A DNA stretch of 64,000 nt, taken from contig NC_022438.1 in the NCBI RefSeq assembly GCF_000470775.1, positions 1,364,001 to 1,428,000 on the forward strand, written 5' to 3'. This DNA comes from Leifsonia xyli subsp. cynodontis DSM 46306. GTDB lineage: Bacteria > Actinomycetota > Actinomycetes > Actinomycetales > Microbacteriaceae. The position numbers were made by a program, and so were the translations under genes. Positions within the stretch are counted from its first letter, which is position 1, and each line of letters begins with the position of its first letter. Of this stretch, positions 27,007 through 37,849 are shown piece after piece. The notes beneath the pieces were generated by a model that saw only the letters and a program-made list of their open reading frames with translations, was not told the DNA's origin and searched no databases.

Positions 27007-27893
27007 GTCGGGTCCTCACCCTGCGCCGCGCCCGCGATCGGAACGGCCGCGGCCTTCGCCGCACTCGCGGCGCCCGGCTCGAGGCCGCTCAGCACCCCCG
27101 CGGCGCGGCCCTCGCTGTCCACGAGGACGGACCCGGCAGGAGTCTGCTCGATGTGCAGCACGCGTTTGCCGCGGTCGGCGCCGACGAAGGACGTGACGAA
27201 CTCGTCCGCGGGAGCGGCGAGGATCTCCGCCGGGGCGCCTTTCTGCGCGACGATGCCGCCCTTCCGGAAGATGACGACCTGGTCGCCGAGCCTGAACGCC
27301 TCGTCGATGTCGTGCGTGACGAACACGACGGTCTTGCCGAGCTCTCGTTGCAGCCGCAGCAGCTCGTTCTGCAAATCTTCTCGCACGATCGGGTCCACCG
27401 CCCCCCGAAGGGCTCGTCCATCAGCAGAATGTTCGGGTCGACGGCGAGCCCGCGAGCGACGCCCACGCGCTGCTGCTGTCCGCCGGAGAGCTGAGCGGGG
27501 TACCGGTCGGCGAGCGAACGCTCCAGCCCGACGGTCTCCATCAGTTCCAGCGCCCGGGCGCGCGGACGAACGCTTCTCGCCGCGCAGCAGGGGGACGGTG
27601 GCGATGTTGTCCACGACCTTCCGATGCGGCAGCAGGCCGGAATTCTGCATGACGTAGCCGATGCTCCGCCGCAACTGGACCGGCTTCAGCCGGTCCACAC
27701 CCTCGCCGTCGATCTCGACCGTGCCGCTGGTGGGGTCCACCATCCGGTTGATCATGCGCAGGATCGTGGTCTTACCGCTGCCGGAGGACCCCACCAGCAC
27801 GGTGATCTGCCGGGACGGGACGACCAGCGAGAAATCATCGACGGCCACGGTCCCGTCGGGGAAACGCTTCGTCACCGAGCGGAACTCGATCAT
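27003..27893 (-). pseudogene. Osmoprotectant ABC transporter ATPase, two frameshifts
   Basis: ProV/OpuCA-like ATPase. It begins MIEFRSVTKRFPDGTVAV with Walker A VGSSGSGKTTILRMINR and Q-loop [16 protein letters not shown]. Near 27560 the frame shifts: [32 protein letters not shown] (signature) and ILLMDEPFG (Walker B) lie in another frame. Two extra G in a G run at about 27401-27406 return it to the first frame: [32 protein letters not shown] and a CBS-like tail. The middle 150 nt carry the catalytic signature, so the protein made would be inactive. Confidence 0.87.
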
Positions 27894-28081
27894 GAGGCCA
27901 AAGCTTTCGGTCGGCGGACAAACGTTCGTGTGGCTCTGCAGTACGGGACCATCCACCCCAGCCAAACAGCGTTTCTCCGAATAAGCAATGAATGACAATG
28001 AAATATGGCGGAAATCGCCAGCCCCTGCGCTCTCCCCATGAGCGCTGGCCGGCCGGAGTCGCCGGAGCGCAGCGAAAGACG

Positions 28082-28738
28082 TCAGCCCTCCGTCGAGTAG
28101 CGGCGCTCCAGGTACTCGCGGGCGAGCGTCCGCGCCTCGACGATGAGACGCTCGTCGCCGGCGAGATCGTCCTGGAAGGCGCGCGTGACGAGCGCGTCCA
28201 TCGTCTCCACCACGACCTCCAGGCGGAATTTGAGTTCGTCGCCGGCGGGCAGCCCGTACTTGTCCGAGAGGATCTCGGCGAATTGCGCGGCGAACGAGAC
28301 CTCCTGGGCCGCTTCCTCGCCCGGCGCGCCCGCGCGCTCGGCGTCGGTGAACCGGATGATGCGGAAGCCCGGCTCGGAACGGAACATTCCGACGAAGGCG
28401 TCGATCGCGCACTCCACCGCGTCCCACCAATGCTTCGGACCATCGATGTGAATGCCCTTCACGACCGCGTGGCGGTAGCGCAGGAGCGCACGATCGCGCA
28501 GCGCCTGCAAGAGCACGATGCGGTCGGGGAAGTACCGATAGACGGTCCCGATCGACGCGCCGGCGCGCTTGGCGACCATCGCCGTCGTGAGCCGGTCGAA
28601 GCCGATCTCATCCACCACATCGGCAGCGGCGTCCAGAAGGGCGTCCACCCGCGCTGCGCTGCGCTCCTGAATCGGCTCTGTGCGAACCAGCGGGGCTCCG
28701 ACGCTGTTCTGACCGGTGACCAGGTCGTTGATGGGCAC
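28082..28738 (-). CDS. TetR family transcriptional regulator
   Basis: 218-residue regulator. N-terminal HTH: RVDALLDAAADVVDEIGFDRLTTAMVAKRAGASIGTVYRYFPDRIVLLQAL, the standard TetR pattern ending YRYFxxR. The C-terminal ligand-binding region is typical of actinobacterial TetRs with a C-terminal FxxxLxxxExxxV helix. GTG 28738 follows GGAAGGA at 8 nt. It stands alone, divergent from the APP1-domain gene and downstream of the broken osmoprotectant operon; the target is unknown. Confidence 0.88.
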   Translation of the reverse strand: MPINDLVTGQNSVGAPLVRTEPIQERSAARVDALLDAAADVVDEIGFDRLTTAMVAKRAGASIGTVYRYFPDRIVLLQALRDRALLRYRHAVVKGIHIDGPKHWWDAVECAIDAFVGMFRSEPGFRIIRFTDAERAGAPGEEAAQEVSFAAQFAEILSDKYGLPAGDELKFRLEVVVETMDALVTRAFQDDLAGDERLIVEARTLAREYLERRYSTEG

Positions 28739-28877
28739 GTGTGTAGTCCTTCCTGTCGATCTCGACCAACGGGGATACGGGTCCTCAGCCCGGCGACATC
28801 GATCCTGCCGCTCACCGTCGCGATTTTATTCGGGGAAATCTCACTTTCGCTCGGGAAATCGTGAAACCCGCCGCAGA

Positions 28878-28904
28878 CCGCATCCCCCAGATCGGGGGAT
28901 GCGG
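28878..28904. other. Perfect 11-bp hairpin upstream of the APP1-domain gene
   Basis: CCGCATCCCCC (28878-28888), 5-nt loop, GGGGGATGCGG (28894-28904). It lies in the divergent gap between the TetR gene and the APP1 gene, about 60 bp before the latter's ATG. No U-tract. Could be an operator for the TetR protein or a structured leader; no evidence separates these. Confidence 0.45.
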
Positions 28905-28962
28905 CGAGGAATCCCCACACTCCAGGAGAAGTTCCCGCACTCCGTGAGAAACTGGAGCACCT

Positions 28963-30027
28963 ATGTCTCCCACCTCCAGCAAGCGCGTCGGCGTCGAGCC
29001 CATCATGCACCGCGCGGCCCGCATCGAGGATGCGTTCCACGAGTTCCGGGCCCGCCGGGCACGGAGGCGCGGCTTCCTCGCCACGGTCGTGCCGTACACG
29101 GGCTATGGCTCCCCGGCCTGGGTGCGCATCCTGGGCCGCGTCGTCCTCGCCCAGGAGCCGCGCCCGGGCAGCCAGGCCGAGCGCAAACACCGCAAGCGCG
29201 AAGAGTCCATCCGCGGCTGGCGCTCCTTCGTCAGTGTCCCGATCGGGGATGTCCCGGTCACGATCGAGATCGAAGGCGGTCGTCACGAGGTCTCCCCCGA
29301 CCGCGGTGGCGTGATCGACACCGTCCTCCCGGTGCAGCTGACCCCGGGCTGGCACACCGTGCGGCTCTCCACGCCCGAATCGGGCCGCGTGTTCGAAGCG
29401 CCGGTGTACATCGTCGACCCGACGGCCACGTTCGGAATCATCTCCGATGTGGACGACACCGTCATGGTCACGGCGCTCCCCCGGCCGCTGCTGGCCGCCT
29501 GGAACACCTTCGTCCTCGACGAGCACGCCCGCGTTCCGACGCCCGGCATGTCGGTGCTGCTGGAACGTCTGGCGGCGGCGCATCCCGGAGCGCCCGTCGT
29601 GTACCTCTCGACCGGCGCCTGGAACGTCGCTCCGACGCTGACGCGCTTCCTCTCCCGGAACCTCTTCCCCGCCGGCCCGCTGCTCCTGACCGATTGGGGG
29701 CCGACGCACGATCGCTGGTTCCGCAGCGGACGGGACCACAAACGCACCAGCCTCGCCCGGCTCGCCGAGGAGTTCCCCGGGCTCAAGTGGCTTCTGGTCG
29801 GGGACGACGGGCAGCACGACGAACAGCTCTACGGTGAGTTCACCTCCGCGCATCCGGACAACGTGGCAGCGGTCGCCATCCGGCAGCTCTCCACGAGCGA
29901 AGCCGTGCTCGCCGGCGGACGCTCGAAGGCGGAGAAGCACAGCGAGTTCTCCGGCGCTCCCTGGGTCTACGCTCCCGACGGCGCCGGCCTGAGCGACCAG
30001 CTGAAGGAGCTAGGCCTCCTCCCCTAG
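28963..30027 (+). CDS. APP1-domain (DUF2183) phosphatase-like protein
   Basis: 354 residues. The C-terminal part has FGIISDVDDTVMVT (DxDxT, HAD-like catalytic motif of APP1 phosphatidate phosphatases), VVYLSTGAWNVAPTLTRFL (second HAD motif region), GPTHDRWFRSGRDHKRTSL (K of motif III) and LLVGDDGQHDEQLYGEF (motif IV, GDDxxxD). The N-terminal beta-rich domain is typical. Probable membrane-lipid phosphatase, although bacterial members are little studied. ATG 28963 has GGAG upstream at 6 nt. No signal peptide is obvious. Confidence 0.83.
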   Translation: MSPTSSKRVGVEPIMHRAARIEDAFHEFRARRARRRGFLATVVPYTGYGSPAWVRILGRVVLAQEPRPGSQAERKHRKREESIRGWRSFVSVPIGDVPVTIEIEGGRHEVSPDRGGVIDTVLPVQLTPGWHTVRLSTPESGRVFEAPVYIVDPTATFGIISDVDDTVMVTALPRPLLAAWNTFVLDEHARVPTPGMSVLLERLAAAHPGAPVVYLSTGAWNVAPTLTRFLSRNLFPAGPLLLTDWGPTHDRWFRSGRDHKRTSLARLAEEFPGLKWLLVGDDGQHDEQLYGEFTSAHPDNVAAVAIRQLSTSEAVLAGGRSKAEKHSEFSGAPWVYAPDGAGLSDQLKELGLLP

Positions 30028-30034
30028 CACCGCC

Positions 30035-30059
30035 GGGAAGCAGCCGGGGCCGGCTTCCC
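30035..30059 (+). terminator. Hairpin terminator of the APP1-domain gene
   Basis: GGGAAGC (30035-30041), 11 nt, GCTTCCC (30053-30059), just after the stop codon. GC-rich, no U-tract. Confidence 0.5.
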
Positions 30060-30151
30060 ACTCCGTTGCCCGGCTCGCAGCAGAACGTGCCCCGCAGGAG
30101 AGGCGCACGCCGGTTCCTCGGCTGAGCCCCGCAGACGGCTACCCTGGAACC

Positions 30152-31219
30152 GTGGCTCCCAAGTTCCCGGTCAAGATCGCGCTTCCGGCAAACATTCGGG
30201 CAACCACGAGAATCCCCCTCCTCCAGGTTGTCAAGACCGCCGCCGCGATGATCGTCGCCTGGATCATCGCCCGACTCCTGCTGCCCGGCGAGCTCCCGGT
30301 CTTCGCGATGATCGCCGCGCTTCTGGTCGTGCAGCCGAGCGTCAACCAGTCGCTCGGGCGGGCGATCGAACGCTCCCTCGGCGTCATCGTCGGTGTGATG
30401 GTCGCTTATCTGATCGGGATCGCCTTCGGCGCCAACAGCTGGATCGTCTTGCTGGCCGTGATCGCCTCCCTCCTGCTGGCGTGGGCGCTGAAGCTGACGC
30501 CGGGCAGCGCGAACCAGGTGCCGATCAGCGCGATGCTCGTGCTCTCCCTGGGAGCGACGAATGCCGACTACGCCTGGGCGCGCATCATCGAGACGATCCT
30601 CGGTGCGGCGATCGGTGTCATCGTCAACATCGCGGTCGTGCCGCCGGTGCAGACCGGTCCGGCCCGTGCCTCCGTGCTCGGGCTGGGGCGCGAGATCGCG
30701 GCCACCCTCGACCGGCTGGCGATCGCGCTCACCTCGCGGCAGACGCCGGGAGAGCGCAACGCCCTCCTCATCGAGGCGCGCCTGCTCCGGCCATTGGAGA
30801 AGAAGGCAGAGACGGCTCTGACCACCGCCGGGGAGAGCCTGACGCTGAATCCGCGTCAGACGAAGCACCGTCGGGTGCTCGCGCACGACCAGGCGCTCTT
30901 CGAGCGTCTGAAACCGCTCATCACCCGATCGCTCGGGATGACGCGCGCCTTCCACGACCACTACGACGACAGCCTCCTGGAAGAGCCCACCATGTCCGCC
31001 ATCGCCGAAGAGCTCCGCCGGGCGGCGCACGATCTGAGGCTGCTCGCCCGCGGCCCGGACGCTCCGGCCGAAGACCCGGACGGAGCCACCACGGGCGTCC
31101 CCGTGCTGACCGCGCCGCTCGTCGTCAGAACGCCGGACCCGGGGCACTGGGTGCTGCTCGGCTCGCTCATGGAAGACCTGCGCCGCATCCACGCTGAGAT
31201 CACCGGCGACGACTCCTGA
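30152..31219 (+). CDS. FUSC-family aromatic acid exporter-like membrane protein
   Basis: 355-residue protein. The N-terminal half is a block of about six transmembrane helices ([57 protein letters not shown]). The second half is a long cytoplasmic helical region ([16 protein letters not shown] ... [32 protein letters not shown]). This is the FUSC/DUF939 layout. GTG 30152 stands 6 nt after TACCCT (30140-30145), a leaderless start. It overlaps the 3' end of proS by 20 bp on the opposite strand. Substrate unknown. Confidence 0.8.
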   Translation: MAPKFPVKIALPANIRATTRIPLLQVVKTAAAMIVAWIIARLLLPGELPVFAMIAALLVVQPSVNQSLGRAIERSLGVIVGVMVAYLIGIAFGANSWIVLLAVIASLLLAWALKLTPGSANQVPISAMLVLSLGATNADYAWARIIETILGAAIGVIVNIAVVPPVQTGPARASVLGLGREIAATLDRLAIALTSRQTPGERNALLIEARLLRPLEKKAETALTTAGESLTLNPRQTKHRRVLAHDQALFERLKPLITRSLGMTRAFHDHYDDSLLEEPTMSAIAEELRRAAHDLRLLARGPDAPAEDPDGATTGVPVLTAPLVVRTPDPGHWVLLGSLMEDLRRIHAEITGDDS

Positions 31220-33014
31220 GCCGCCGCCGGGTGTCACGGCTCTGCGACGACGTGGTGAGAGCCGCGACGGCCTCGCTCAGAGAGAGTGTCTTGCGCTCGC
31301 CCCCGCGACGGTCCCACAGTTCGACCTCGCCCTGAGCCGCACCGCGGCCGACGACGAGAACACGCGGGACGCCGATCAGCTCGGCGTCGCCGAACTTCAC
31401 GCCGGGCGAGACCTTGGGGCGGTCGTCATACAGCACGTCCAGCCCCGCGGCCTCCACCTGGGCGACCGCGTCTTCCGCGACGTCGAAAACGAGCTGCTCG
31501 CGGCCCGCGGCGACGATGTGGACGTCGAAGGGCGCGATCGCCTCGGGCCAGACCAGACCCTTATAGTCGTTGTTCTCCTCAGCGATGATCGCCAGGATGC
31601 GGGTGACGCCGATGCCGTATGACCCCATCGTCACGGTGACCAGTTTGCCGTTCTCGTCCAGAACCGCCAGGCCGAGAGCGTCCGCGTACTTGCGGCCGAG
31701 CTGGAACACATGGCCGATCTCCATGCCACGCACGAGCTCGACAGGGCCGGAGCCGTCCGGGGCCGGGTCTCCCGCCTTGACCTCGGCGACCTCCACCGTG
31801 CCGTCCCAGCCGAAGTCGCGACCGGCGACCAGTCCGAAGACATGCTTGCCGTGGAGGTTCGCCCCGGTGATCCATCCGGAACCGTCCACCACCCGCGGGT
31901 CGACGAGGAACCGGAGGCCGGTTGCGGCCTCCTCGCCCAGGACAGGGCCCCCGTGGGACCAGGGACCGATGTAGCCCTTGACGAGGCCGGGGTGCGCCGC
32001 GAAGTCGTCCTCGGTGGCGGCCTCCACCGCGGCCGGAGCGAACGCCACTTCGGCGCGTTTGAGATCCACCTCGCGATCGCCGGGAAGACCGACGACGACC
32101 AGCTCGCGCGTGCCGTCGAGGTGTGTGAGCGCCAGCACGACATTCTTGAGCGTGTCGGCGGCTGTCCAGACACGGCCGTCCGGGCGGGGGCTCTTCTCGT
32201 TCGCGACAGCCACGAGTGTCTGGATGGTGGGGGTGTCTGGGGTGTCGAGAACCTCCTGCGCCGCCAGGCCCTCGTGCGTGCGGGCGGGCGGCGCGACGGT
32301 GGTGAATGCCTCGACGTTCGCCGCGTATCCGCCGGCCGAGCGAACGAAGGTGTCCTCGCCGACGGGAGTCGGGTGCAGGAACTCCTCGCTGCGCGAGCCG
32401 CCCATTGCGCCCGCGTCCGCCTGCACGATCACGAAATCGAGCCCGAGCCGCGCGAAGATGCGCTCGTAGGCGTCGCGCTGGGCCTGGTAGCTGACGTCGA
32501 GCCCGGCATCCGTCGCGTCGAACGAATACGCATCCTTCATGGTGAACTCGCGGCCGCGCAGGAGACCGGCGCGCGGACGGGCCTCGTCTCGGTACTTGTC
32601 CTGGATCTGGAAGATGGTCAGCGGCAAGTCCTTGTACGAGGAGTACAGATCCTTCACCAGCAGTGTGAAGGCCTCCTCGTGCGTCGGCGCCAGGAGGTAA
32701 TCGGCGTCCTTGCGGTCCTTCAGACGGAACAGCGCATCGCCGTACTCCTCCCAGCGGCCGGTGATCTCGTACGGCTCGCGCGGCAGCAGCGCCGGGAAGT
32801 GGACCTCGTGCGCGCCGGCGGCGGCCATCTCCTCGCGGATGATCTGCTCGATCTTCGCCTTCACCCGAAGCCCCAGTGGCAGCCAGGCGAAGACGCCCGG
32901 AGCCTGGCGCCGGATGTAGCCGGCGCGGACCAGCAGCCTGTGGCTGGTGACTTCCGCGTCGGCCGGGTCTTCGCGGAGGGTGCGGAGGAAGTAGTTCGTC
33001 AGGCGAGTAGGCAC
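31200..33014 (-). CDS. proS: Prolyl-tRNA synthetase
   Basis: Class II synthetase of 604-605 residues with the bacterial-type insertion domain. Motifs: the N-terminal [16 protein letters not shown] with [21 protein letters not shown] (motif 1), [25 protein letters not shown] (motif 2), the YbaK-like editing insertion, and [15 protein letters not shown] (motif 3). GTG 33014 is 6 nt after TAGCAT on this strand (33026-33021), so it is the likely leaderless start; an ATG 3 nt upstream (33017) is nearly equivalent. The C-terminal anticodon-binding domain ends close to the FUSC gene, which it overlaps convergently. Confidence 0.95.
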   Translation of the reverse strand: MPTRLTNYFLRTLREDPADAEVTSHRLLVRAGYIRRQAPGVFAWLPLGLRVKAKIEQIIREEMAAAGAHEVHFPALLPREPYEITGRWEEYGDALFRLKDRKDADYLLAPTHEEAFTLLVKDLYSSYKDLPLTIFQIQDKYRDEARPRAGLLRGREFTMKDAYSFDATDAGLDVSYQAQRDAYERIFARLGLDFVIVQADAGAMGGSRSEEFLHPTPVGEDTFVRSAGGYAANVEAFTTVAPPARTHEGLAAQEVLDTPDTPTIQTLVAVANEKSPRPDGRVWTAADTLKNVVLALTHLDGTRELVVVGLPGDREVDLKRAEVAFAPAAVEAATEDDFAAHPGLVKGYIGPWSHGGPVLGEEAATGLRFLVDPRVVDGSGWITGANLHGKHVFGLVAGRDFGWDGTVEVAEVKAGDPAPDGSGPVELVRGMEIGHVFQLGRKYADALGLAVLDENGKLVTVTMGSYGIGVTRILAIIAEENNDYKGLVWPEAIAPFDVHIVAAGREQLVFDVAEDAVAQVEAAGLDVLYDDRPKVSPGVKFGDAELIGVPRVLVVGRGAAQGEVELWDRRGGERKTLSLSEAVAALTTSSQSRDTRRRLRSRRR

Positions 33015-33098
33015 CATCCCATGCTAGCGTCGCGATCGCTTCCTAACTTCTTCAGGCGACACGCCGGGGTGAGGCCGGAACAAGTGAGGAAACGACGG

Positions 33099-34268
33099 TC
33101 AGCGGCCGACGGTGACGGTGGGGGGGCCGGAGGGAGAGGCGGTGTCAGCGCCGGCGTCGGCCATGTCTTCGGCGATGCGGTTCGCCTCCGCGATGAGGGT
33201 GGCGACGATCTCGGACTCGGGGACAGTCTTGATGACCTCGCCCTTGACGAAAATCTGACCCTTGCCGTTGCCGCTCGCGACGCCGAGGTCGGCCTCCCGA
33301 GCCTCGCCCGGGCCGTTCACGACGCAGCCCATGACGGCGACGCGCAGCGGCACGCTCATCCCCTGCAGCCCCTCGGTCACGCTTTCGGCGAGCGAGTACA
33401 CGTCCACCTGGGCGCGGCCGCAGCTCGGGCACGAGACGATCTCAAGCTTGCGCTCGCGCAGGTTGAGCGACTGCAGGATCTGGAGGCCGACCTTGACCTC
33501 CTCCGCGGGCGGAGCGGACAGCGACACGCGGATGGTGTCGCCGATGCCCTCGGCGAGCAGGATGCCGAACGCCGTCGCGGATTTGATGGTGCCCTGGAAC
33601 GCCGGGCCGGCTTCGGTCACACCGAGGTGCAGGGGCCAATCGCCGCGCTCGGCCAGCTGCAGGTACGCCTTGACCATCACGATCGGGTCATTGTGCTTGA
33701 CGGAGATCTTGAAGTCGTGGAAGTCGTGCTCCTCGAACAGGCTTGCCTCCCACACCGCCGACTCGACGAGGGCTTCGGCAGTGGGCTTGCCGTACTTCTG
33801 CAGCAGGCTCGGCTCGAGCGAGCCCGCGTTCACACCGATGCGGAGCGAGACGCCCGCCGCTTTGGCCGCCGCGGCGATCTTACCTACCTGGTCGTCGAAC
33901 TTCCGGATGTTGCCCGGGTTCACCCGCACGCCCGCGCAGCCCGCGTCGATCGCAGCGTAGACGTAGTTGGGCTGGAAGTGGATGTCGGCGATGACCGGGA
34001 TCTGGCTCTTCTTCGCGATGATCGGCAGGGCCTCGGCGTCGTCGCGGCTCGGGACGGCGACGCGGACGATGTCGCAGCCGGAGGCTGTGAGCTCGGCGAT
34101 CTGCTGCAGGGTCGCGTTGATGTTGGTCGTCGGTGTCGTCGTCATCGACTGGACGCTGACCCGGGCGTCGCCGCCGACCAGGACCTTGCCGACGCGGATC
34201 TGGCGGGACGTGCGACGGGGTGCGAGAGTCTCAGGGACCCTGGGCACGCCCAGATTGATTGCTGCCAC
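33099..34268 (-). CDS. ispG: 4-hydroxy-3-methylbut-2-enyl-diphosphate synthase (flavodoxin/ferredoxin)
   Basis: 389-residue GcpE/IspG, the [4Fe-4S] enzyme of the MEP isoprenoid pathway. Motifs: [26 protein letters not shown] N-terminus (SVQSMT), [41 protein letters not shown], and the C-terminal iron-sulfur region [15 protein letters not shown] with [19 protein letters not shown] 34268, 6 nt after TAGGAT (34280-34275), is a leaderless start. dxr lies 1.5 kb away with rip1 between: this dxr-rip1-ispG block is conserved in Actinobacteria. Confidence 0.96.
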   Translation of the reverse strand: MAAINLGVPRVPETLAPRRTSRQIRVGKVLVGGDARVSVQSMTTTPTTNINATLQQIAELTASGCDIVRVAVPSRDDAEALPIIAKKSQIPVIADIHFQPNYVYAAIDAGCAGVRVNPGNIRKFDDQVGKIAAAAKAAGVSLRIGVNAGSLEPSLLQKYGKPTAEALVESAVWEASLFEEHDFHDFKISVKHNDPIVMVKAYLQLAERGDWPLHLGVTEAGPAFQGTIKSATAFGILLAEGIGDTIRVSLSAPPAEEVKVGLQILQSLNLRERKLEIVSCPSCGRAQVDVYSLAESVTEGLQGMSVPLRVAVMGCVVNGPGEAREADLGVASGNGKGQIFVKGEVIKTVPESEIVATLIAEANRIAEDMADAGADTASPSGPPTVTVGR

Positions 34269-34318
34269 CCGACAATCCTACGCGCGCTGGTGTCCTCCCG
34301 ATGTGAACTCTCTGACTG

Positions 34319-35650
34319 TCAGCCGAACAGATTGACCGGTTTGACGATGTCCGCGTACATGAGCAGGACGGTCATCCCGCCCAGCACGATCGCGACCGCG
34401 AAGGTGAGCGGCATCAGCTTGGCCATATCGACCGGCCCCGGGTCGCGCCGGCGGAACGCCTTGGCCCAGGAGCGGCGGAGGCCCTCCCACAACGCGCCCG
34501 CGATATGGCCGCCGTCCAGCGGGAGGAGCGGAATGAGGTTGAAGACGAACAGCGCGATGTTGAGAGCGGCCAGCATGCCGATCATCGTATAGATCTTGTC
34601 GACGACAGGGACCCCGTTCAGCGCGGTCAGCTCTCCGGCCGCCCGTCCGATCCCCACAACGCTCATCGGGCCATTGGGATCGCGCTCCGCCGAGCCGAAA
34701 GCGGCGTTCCAGACAGCGACCATGCGCTCGGGAAGGTTGATCACGACACCGGCGACGGCTCCTGTCTGGGCCCCGACCGCGGGGAGGACGGCCGTGACCG
34801 GCTGGCGCACCAGCTCCTGAACCGCACCGATGCCGACGAAGCCGACGGTGAGCGTCTGGACGCTGCCGTCACCGTTCTTGACGATCTGCCCGTTCGCGTC
34901 GGTCTTCGCCACGGTGTTGGTCTGCGGGGTGAGGACGACCGTCCGCTGCTCCCCGTCCCGGCTGAGCACCACCGAGAGCGGCCGGCCCGCCGACTCGCGG
35001 ATGATCTCGGTGGACTGCACCCAGGTGGCGATCTTCTGGCCGTCGATGCTCACGATCGTGTCGCCGGGCCGCAGGCCAGCGGCCGCGGCTGGGCCCTCCG
35101 GCGCGTCAGCAGGGCAGCTCTTGGCCGTGCTGGTCGCCGGGAGCACGCACTGGCTCACGGTGCCGACAGTGGTGGAGTTCTGCGGGGCGCCGAAGCCCAT
35201 CAGCAGCACGCCGAACAGCACGACGGCGATCAGGAGGTTCATGAACGGCCCGCCGAACATGATGACGATCCGCTTCCAGACCGGCAGCCGGTAGAACGTG
35301 CGCTCCTCCTCGCCGGTCTTCACCGTCTCAGCGCTCGCGACGCGGGCGTCCTGCACCATCGTCTGCATGAAGCCGGTGGTCGCGTTCCGGCCTGTGCCGC
35401 CCTCCTTGCCCGGTGGGAACATCCCGATCATCGAGATGTAGCCGCCCAGAGGGATGGCTTTCACGCCGTACTCCGTCTCCCCCCGCCGGAACGAGAAGAG
35501 CGTCTTGCCGAAGCCGATCATGTACTGCGTTACCTTGACTCCGAACAGCTTCGCGGGAACCAGGTGCCCGATCTCGTGCAGCGCGATCGACACGGCGAGG
35601 CCGATCAGGACGATGACGACACCGAGGATGAACAGGAGCACGGAATCCAC
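34319..35650 (-). CDS. rip1: Site-2 protease family M50 metallopeptidase (RseP/Rip1-like)
   Basis: 443-residue intramembrane zinc protease. First transmembrane helix LLFILGVVIVLIGLAVSIALHEIGHLVPAKLFG carries HEIGH (HExxH, about residues 26-30). A PDZ region follows (GLRPGDTIVSIDGQKIATWVQ), and the C-terminal membrane part has NLIPLLPLDGGHI with the second zinc ligand motif (xxxLDGG). It cleaves membrane anti-sigma factors in homologues. GTG 35650 stands 6 nt after TAGCCT on this strand (35662-35657), a leaderless start. Confidence 0.92.
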   Translation of the reverse strand: MDSVLLFILGVVIVLIGLAVSIALHEIGHLVPAKLFGVKVTQYMIGFGKTLFSFRRGETEYGVKAIPLGGYISMIGMFPPGKEGGTGRNATTGFMQTMVQDARVASAETVKTGEEERTFYRLPVWKRIVIMFGGPFMNLLIAVVLFGVLLMGFGAPQNSTTVGTVSQCVLPATSTAKSCPADAPEGPAAAAGLRPGDTIVSIDGQKIATWVQSTEIIRESAGRPLSVVLSRDGEQRTVVLTPQTNTVAKTDANGQIVKNGDGSVQTLTVGFVGIGAVQELVRQPVTAVLPAVGAQTGAVAGVVINLPERMVAVWNAAFGSAERDPNGPMSVVGIGRAAGELTALNGVPVVDKIYTMIGMLAALNIALFVFNLIPLLPLDGGHIAGALWEGLRRSWAKAFRRRDPGPVDMAKLMPLTFAVAIVLGGMTVLLMYADIVKPVNLFG

Positions 35651-35724
35651 AGGGCAAGGCTAGCCGGGTGCGGCTTGGAACCAGCCTCGAAGCGGATGTG
35701 CGCCGTCTCAGGGCCGCTGCCCGG

Positions 35725-36810
35725 CTATCGGCCCAGCATCCTGTCAGCGGTGGCCCGCGCCCAGCCCTCCGCCTCCGCGAGGCCCTCCCGCGTCAGCTCC
35801 GCCTCGGGCTCGTGCGCGTCGACCACGCGCTCCACCGTGTCCACGATGTCGAGATAGCCGATCGCCCCGGCGTGGAAGGCCGCCACCGCCTGTTCGTTGG
35901 CCGCGTTGAAGACCGCCGGGTAGGTCCCGCCCGCCGCGCCCACGCGCTTCGCGAGGGCGACGGCCGGGAAGGCTTCGCCGTCCAGGGGTTCGAACGTCCA
36001 GGTGTGTGCGCGGGCCCAGTCGAGCGGGAGACCGGCCCCCGGCACGCGGTCCGGCCAGCCGAGGCCGAGGGCGATCGGGAGACGCATGTCGGGCGGCGAC
36101 GCCTGGGCGATCGTCGAGCCGTCGGTGAACTCGACCATCGAGTGGACGACGGACTGCGGATGCACGGTCACCTCGATGCGGTCGTAGGGCACGCCGAACA
36201 GCAGATGCGCCTCGATCACCTCCAGGCCTTTGTTGACGAGCGTCGAGGAGTTGGTCGTCACAACGAGGCCCATGTCCCAGGTGGGATGGGCGAGCGCCTC
36301 GGCCGGTGTGACCTGGCGCAGCGACTCGCGCGAGCGGCCGCGGAAGGGGCCGCCGGAGGCCGTCAGCACGAGCCGGCGGACTTCCCCCGTCGCCCCGGAA
36401 CGCAGCGCCTGCGCGAGCGCGGAGTGTTCCGAGTCGACCGGGACGAGCTGCCCCGGCGCGGCGGCCCGCTTGACGAGTTCGCCGCCGACGATCAGCGACT
36501 CCTTGTTGGCGAGGGCCAGCGTCCGGCCTGACTCGAGGGCGGCGAGGGTCGGGCCGAGACCGACCGAACCCGTGATGCCGTTGAGCACGACCTCCGCGTC
36601 GACGGAGCGGACGAGCCGCTCCGAGTCCTCGGCGCCCAGCGCGGTCTCCCGCACGCCGAATCGCTCGGCCTGCTCGGCGAGCTGGCCGGCACTGCGGCCG
36701 GCCGTCAACCCGACGACCTCGAACCGGTCCAGATGGGCCGCGACGACCTCGAGCGCCTGCGTGCCGATGGAGCCGGTGGAGCCGAGGATGACGACACGGC
36801 GCACGGGCAT
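35725..36810 (-). CDS. dxr: 1-deoxy-D-xylulose 5-phosphate reductoisomerase
   Basis: First committed enzyme of the MEP pathway. Begins [22 protein letters not shown] (NADPH-binding GSTGSIG), then [29 protein letters not shown] (metal and substrate motif), [10 protein letters not shown] and [12 protein letters not shown]. 361 residues, the usual length. The ATG at 36810 overlaps the stop of the FKBP gene (ATGA) and is preferred over the longer open frame upstream, which is only a shadow of FKBP. Ends with a C-terminal helical domain. Confidence 0.96.
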   Translation of the reverse strand: MPVRRVVILGSTGSIGTQALEVVAAHLDRFEVVGLTAGRSAGQLAEQAERFGVRETALGAEDSERLVRSVDAEVVLNGITGSVGLGPTLAALESGRTLALANKESLIVGGELVKRAAAPGQLVPVDSEHSALAQALRSGATGEVRRLVLTASGGPFRGRSRESLRQVTPAEALAHPTWDMGLVVTTNSSTLVNKGLEVIEAHLLFGVPYDRIEVTVHPQSVVHSMVEFTDGSTIAQASPPDMRLPIALGLGWPDRVPGAGLPLDWARAHTWTFEPLDGEAFPAVALAKRVGAAGGTYPAVFNAANEQAVAAFHAGAIGYLDIVDTVERVVDAHEPEAELTREGLAEAEGWARATADRMLGR

Positions 36811-37775
36811 CAGCGGGTCGTTCCGAGGATGTCGACGACGAAGACCATCGTGTCGGTGGCTGTGATCTTCCCAGAGCCCTTCTCCCCGTAGCCGTCCGCG
36901 GGCGGGACGATCGCGATGACCTGCGAGCCGACGGTCTGGCCCTCCAGAGCCTTCTGGAATCCCTTCACCACGCCGGTGGTCTTGAACGAGGCCGGCGTGC
37001 CGCGGCTCCAGCTGGAATCGAACGTCTCCCCGTTGCGCCACAGCACGCCCTTGTACTGCACGGTCACGGTGTCTCCCGGGAGGACCGTCTCCCCGGAGCC
37101 CTGTTTGAGCTGCGCGATGCGGGTCTCGGTGGGCGGATCGGCCTTCGGGACGGTGATCGACGGCTCGCCGTTCTTGGCGAGCTTCACGGTCGGGAAGCCC
37201 GCGGGTGGGGTCACCGGCTTGCCGTCGGCGCGGGTCGGCGGGATGCCGATGAGGTCGGCGACGAGGACGACCGGGTCCTTCTCCTTCAGCCCGAGCTGCG
37301 AGGAGGCGGTGCCGAAGGCCTCTTCGGCGGTGGTGGTGACGACGGCGCGCGAGCCCACGGTGAGGCATTCGAGCGCGCGGACGAAACCGGGCAGAAGAGC
37401 AGAGTCCGTGAGCCGGGCGGTGAGGAGGCTGCCGCCGGCGAAGCCCTCCGGTGCGGCGATCTCCTTGCCGGTGGCGCCGTTGTAGGCGGCGAGGCCGACG
37501 GTGGCTGTGGCGCCCGGCGCCGCCTTCGCCCCCTTGCCCTCGATCACGACGCTCCGCTCAGTGCCCGAGACCGTGAGCGGAGTGCTGAAGGCGACCGTCG
37601 GCGTCTGGCCGAACTCACCGGTGACCTTCACCGATTTCGAGGCGCTGCCGGCCTTCGTGTTCTGGCAGGAGGCGCTCGCGGAGGTGGCGGACGGGCCCGG
37701 CGAGCCCGAGCCGCTGCACGCGGCGAGGCCGGCGACGATCAAGGCTGCGGTGATGACGGAGAGGGTTTTGCGCAC
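36810..37775 (-). CDS. FKBP-type peptidyl-prolyl isomerase lipoprotein
   Basis: 321-residue exported protein: signal [25 protein letters not shown] with lipobox LAAC. Two FKBP-like modules follow. The C-terminal one keeps the classical pattern: [55 protein letters not shown] and [10 protein letters not shown] (FDSS, YG and F-x-DxL positions present). The first module is degenerate. Extracytoplasmic foldase. GTG 37775; dxr overlaps its stop. Confidence 0.88.
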   Translation of the reverse strand: MRKTLSVITAALIVAGLAACSGSGSPGPSATSASASCQNTKAGSASKSVKVTGEFGQTPTVAFSTPLTVSGTERSVVIEGKGAKAAPGATATVGLAAYNGATGKEIAAPEGFAGGSLLTARLTDSALLPGFVRALECLTVGSRAVVTTTAEEAFGTASSQLGLKEKDPVVLVADLIGIPPTRADGKPVTPPAGFPTVKLAKNGEPSITVPKADPPTETRIAQLKQGSGETVLPGDTVTVQYKGVLWRNGETFDSSWSRGTPASFKTTGVVKGFQKALEGQTVGSQVIAIVPPADGYGEKGSGKITATDTMVFVVDILGTTR

Positions 37776-37849
37776 GAAGAGCCATACTGCCGTATCTTCC
37801 TCGACTCTCGCACAGAGAATCGCTCAGGATCGCACCTACGATGAGACGC

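Noticed and set aside
31710..34592. A 960-codon open frame on the plus strand over proS and ispG
   Set aside because: Spans two clear genes on the opposite strand with no domain of its own.
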